This document shows, in pieces, positions 5,156-5,564 of a DNA stretch of 5,564 nt. Source of the stretch: an uncultured Bacillota bacterium (GTDB lineage Bacteria > Bacillota > Clostridia > Peptostreptococcales > Anaerovoracaceae); contig CAUHLX010000194.1 of assembly GCA_959606705.1 (NCBI GenBank), positions 1 to 5,564 on the forward strand, in the 5' to 3' direction. The notes below the pieces were generated by a model, which saw nothing but the letters and a program-made list of their open reading frames with translations, ran no database searches and was not told where the DNA came from. The position numbers were made by a program, and so were the translations under genes. Every line of letters starts with the position of its first letter. Position 1 is the stretch's first letter.

Positions 5156-5564
5156 GTACTTCGATGATTTGGAAGTTCTTCGCGGCGTAGACCTGACCGT
5201 GGAGGAAAAGGAAGTGGTCTGTGTCATCGGGCCCTCCGGTTCCGGAAAAAGCACCTTTCTGAGATGCATCAACGCCCTGGAGGAAGCTACGGACGGCACG
5301 ATTATCGTGGACGACATCGAGATTACAAATCCGAAGGTCAACATCAACAAGGCCCGGGAAAATATCGGGATGGTGTTTCAGCAGTTCAATCTGTTTCCGA
5401 ACATGACCGTGAAAAAGAACGTCATGATGGCGCCCGTTGACCGCAAGAAGATGACCAAGGAGCAGGCGGAGAAAAAAGCCGTCGATCTTTTGAAGCGGGT
5501 CGGTCTGGCGGACAAGGCGGACGACTATCCGGCCAGTCTTTCGGGGGGACAGCAGCAGCGGGTG
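5124..5564 (+). CDS. Amino acid ABC transporter ATP-binding protein, GlnQ type (partial, 3' end outside window)
   Basis: This is the ATPase that powers the importer at the inner face of the membrane. The first 147 residues are visible; the usual length is about 240, so the window cuts it about 60% through. Seen are the A-loop region with Tyr12-Phe13, Walker A GPSGSGKST (36-44), the Q-loop VFQQFNLFP (84-92) with Gln86, and the ABC signature LSGGQQQR (139-146). Walker B and the switch His lie outside. RCINALE after Walker A and NLFPNMTV after the Q-loop are typical of the polar amino acid (GlnQ/HisP) group. The start is ATG 5124 with AAAGGA at 5109-5114, inside the end of the permease gene, giving a 32 nt overlap in a different frame and probable translational coupling. 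Confidence 0.95.
   Translation, partial: MQKVKIKNLHKYFDDLEVLRGVDLTVEEKEVVCVIGPSGSGKSTFLRCINALEEATDGTIIVDDIEITNPKVNINKARENIGMVFQQFNLFPNMTVKKNVMMAPVDRKKMTKEQAEKKAVDLLKRVGLADKADDYPASLSGGQQQRV

Overview
The window looks like chromosomal DNA of a low-to-mid-GC Bacillota, most likely class Clostridia. The support is the pairing of an M16 zinc peptidase with dut, strong AGGAGG-type ribosome binding sites, a clostridial-style lipoprotein signal, and a GlnQ-type ABC operon. No species can be named from the sequence alone. I see no insertion sequence, integrase, CRISPR array, rRNA or tRNA.

Layout: all supported genes are on the + strand. (1) Positions 1-34 hold a GC-rich hairpin with a T-tract, followed directly by a possible 38-residue membrane microprotein (35-151). 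(2) A promoter with a perfect TATAAT (186-214) appears to drive a leader of about 145 nt containing a strong hairpin (282-315). After it come an M16 processing-type peptidase (367-1626) and dUTPase (1623-2051). These two overlap by 4 nt, and a rho-independent terminator (2071-2100) closes the unit. (3) A single-gene unit carries a divergent catalase-fold heme protein (2162-3481), with a -10 inside a small inverted repeat upstream and a long hairpin downstream. (4) A promoter at 3542-3571 starts a polar amino acid ABC importer operon: lipoprotein binding protein (3625-4434), permease (4475-5155) and an ATPase (5124 to the window edge, cut by the window).

The importer genes form one complete uptake system: ligand capture outside the membrane, a homodimeric membrane channel and a cytoplasmic ATPase. 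Peptidase and dUTPase are co-transcribed housekeeping genes without an obvious shared pathway.

The most notable item is the catalase-like protein. It aligns almost without gaps to the classical heme catalase core and keeps the distal His and the three Arg that hold the heme propionates. However, the proximal Tyr is replaced by Cys, the Arg and His that support that Tyr are gone, and the distal Asn and several pocket Phe are replaced. It may be a thiolate-ligated heme enzyme on a catalase fold, with a reaction other than simple H2O2 dismutation.
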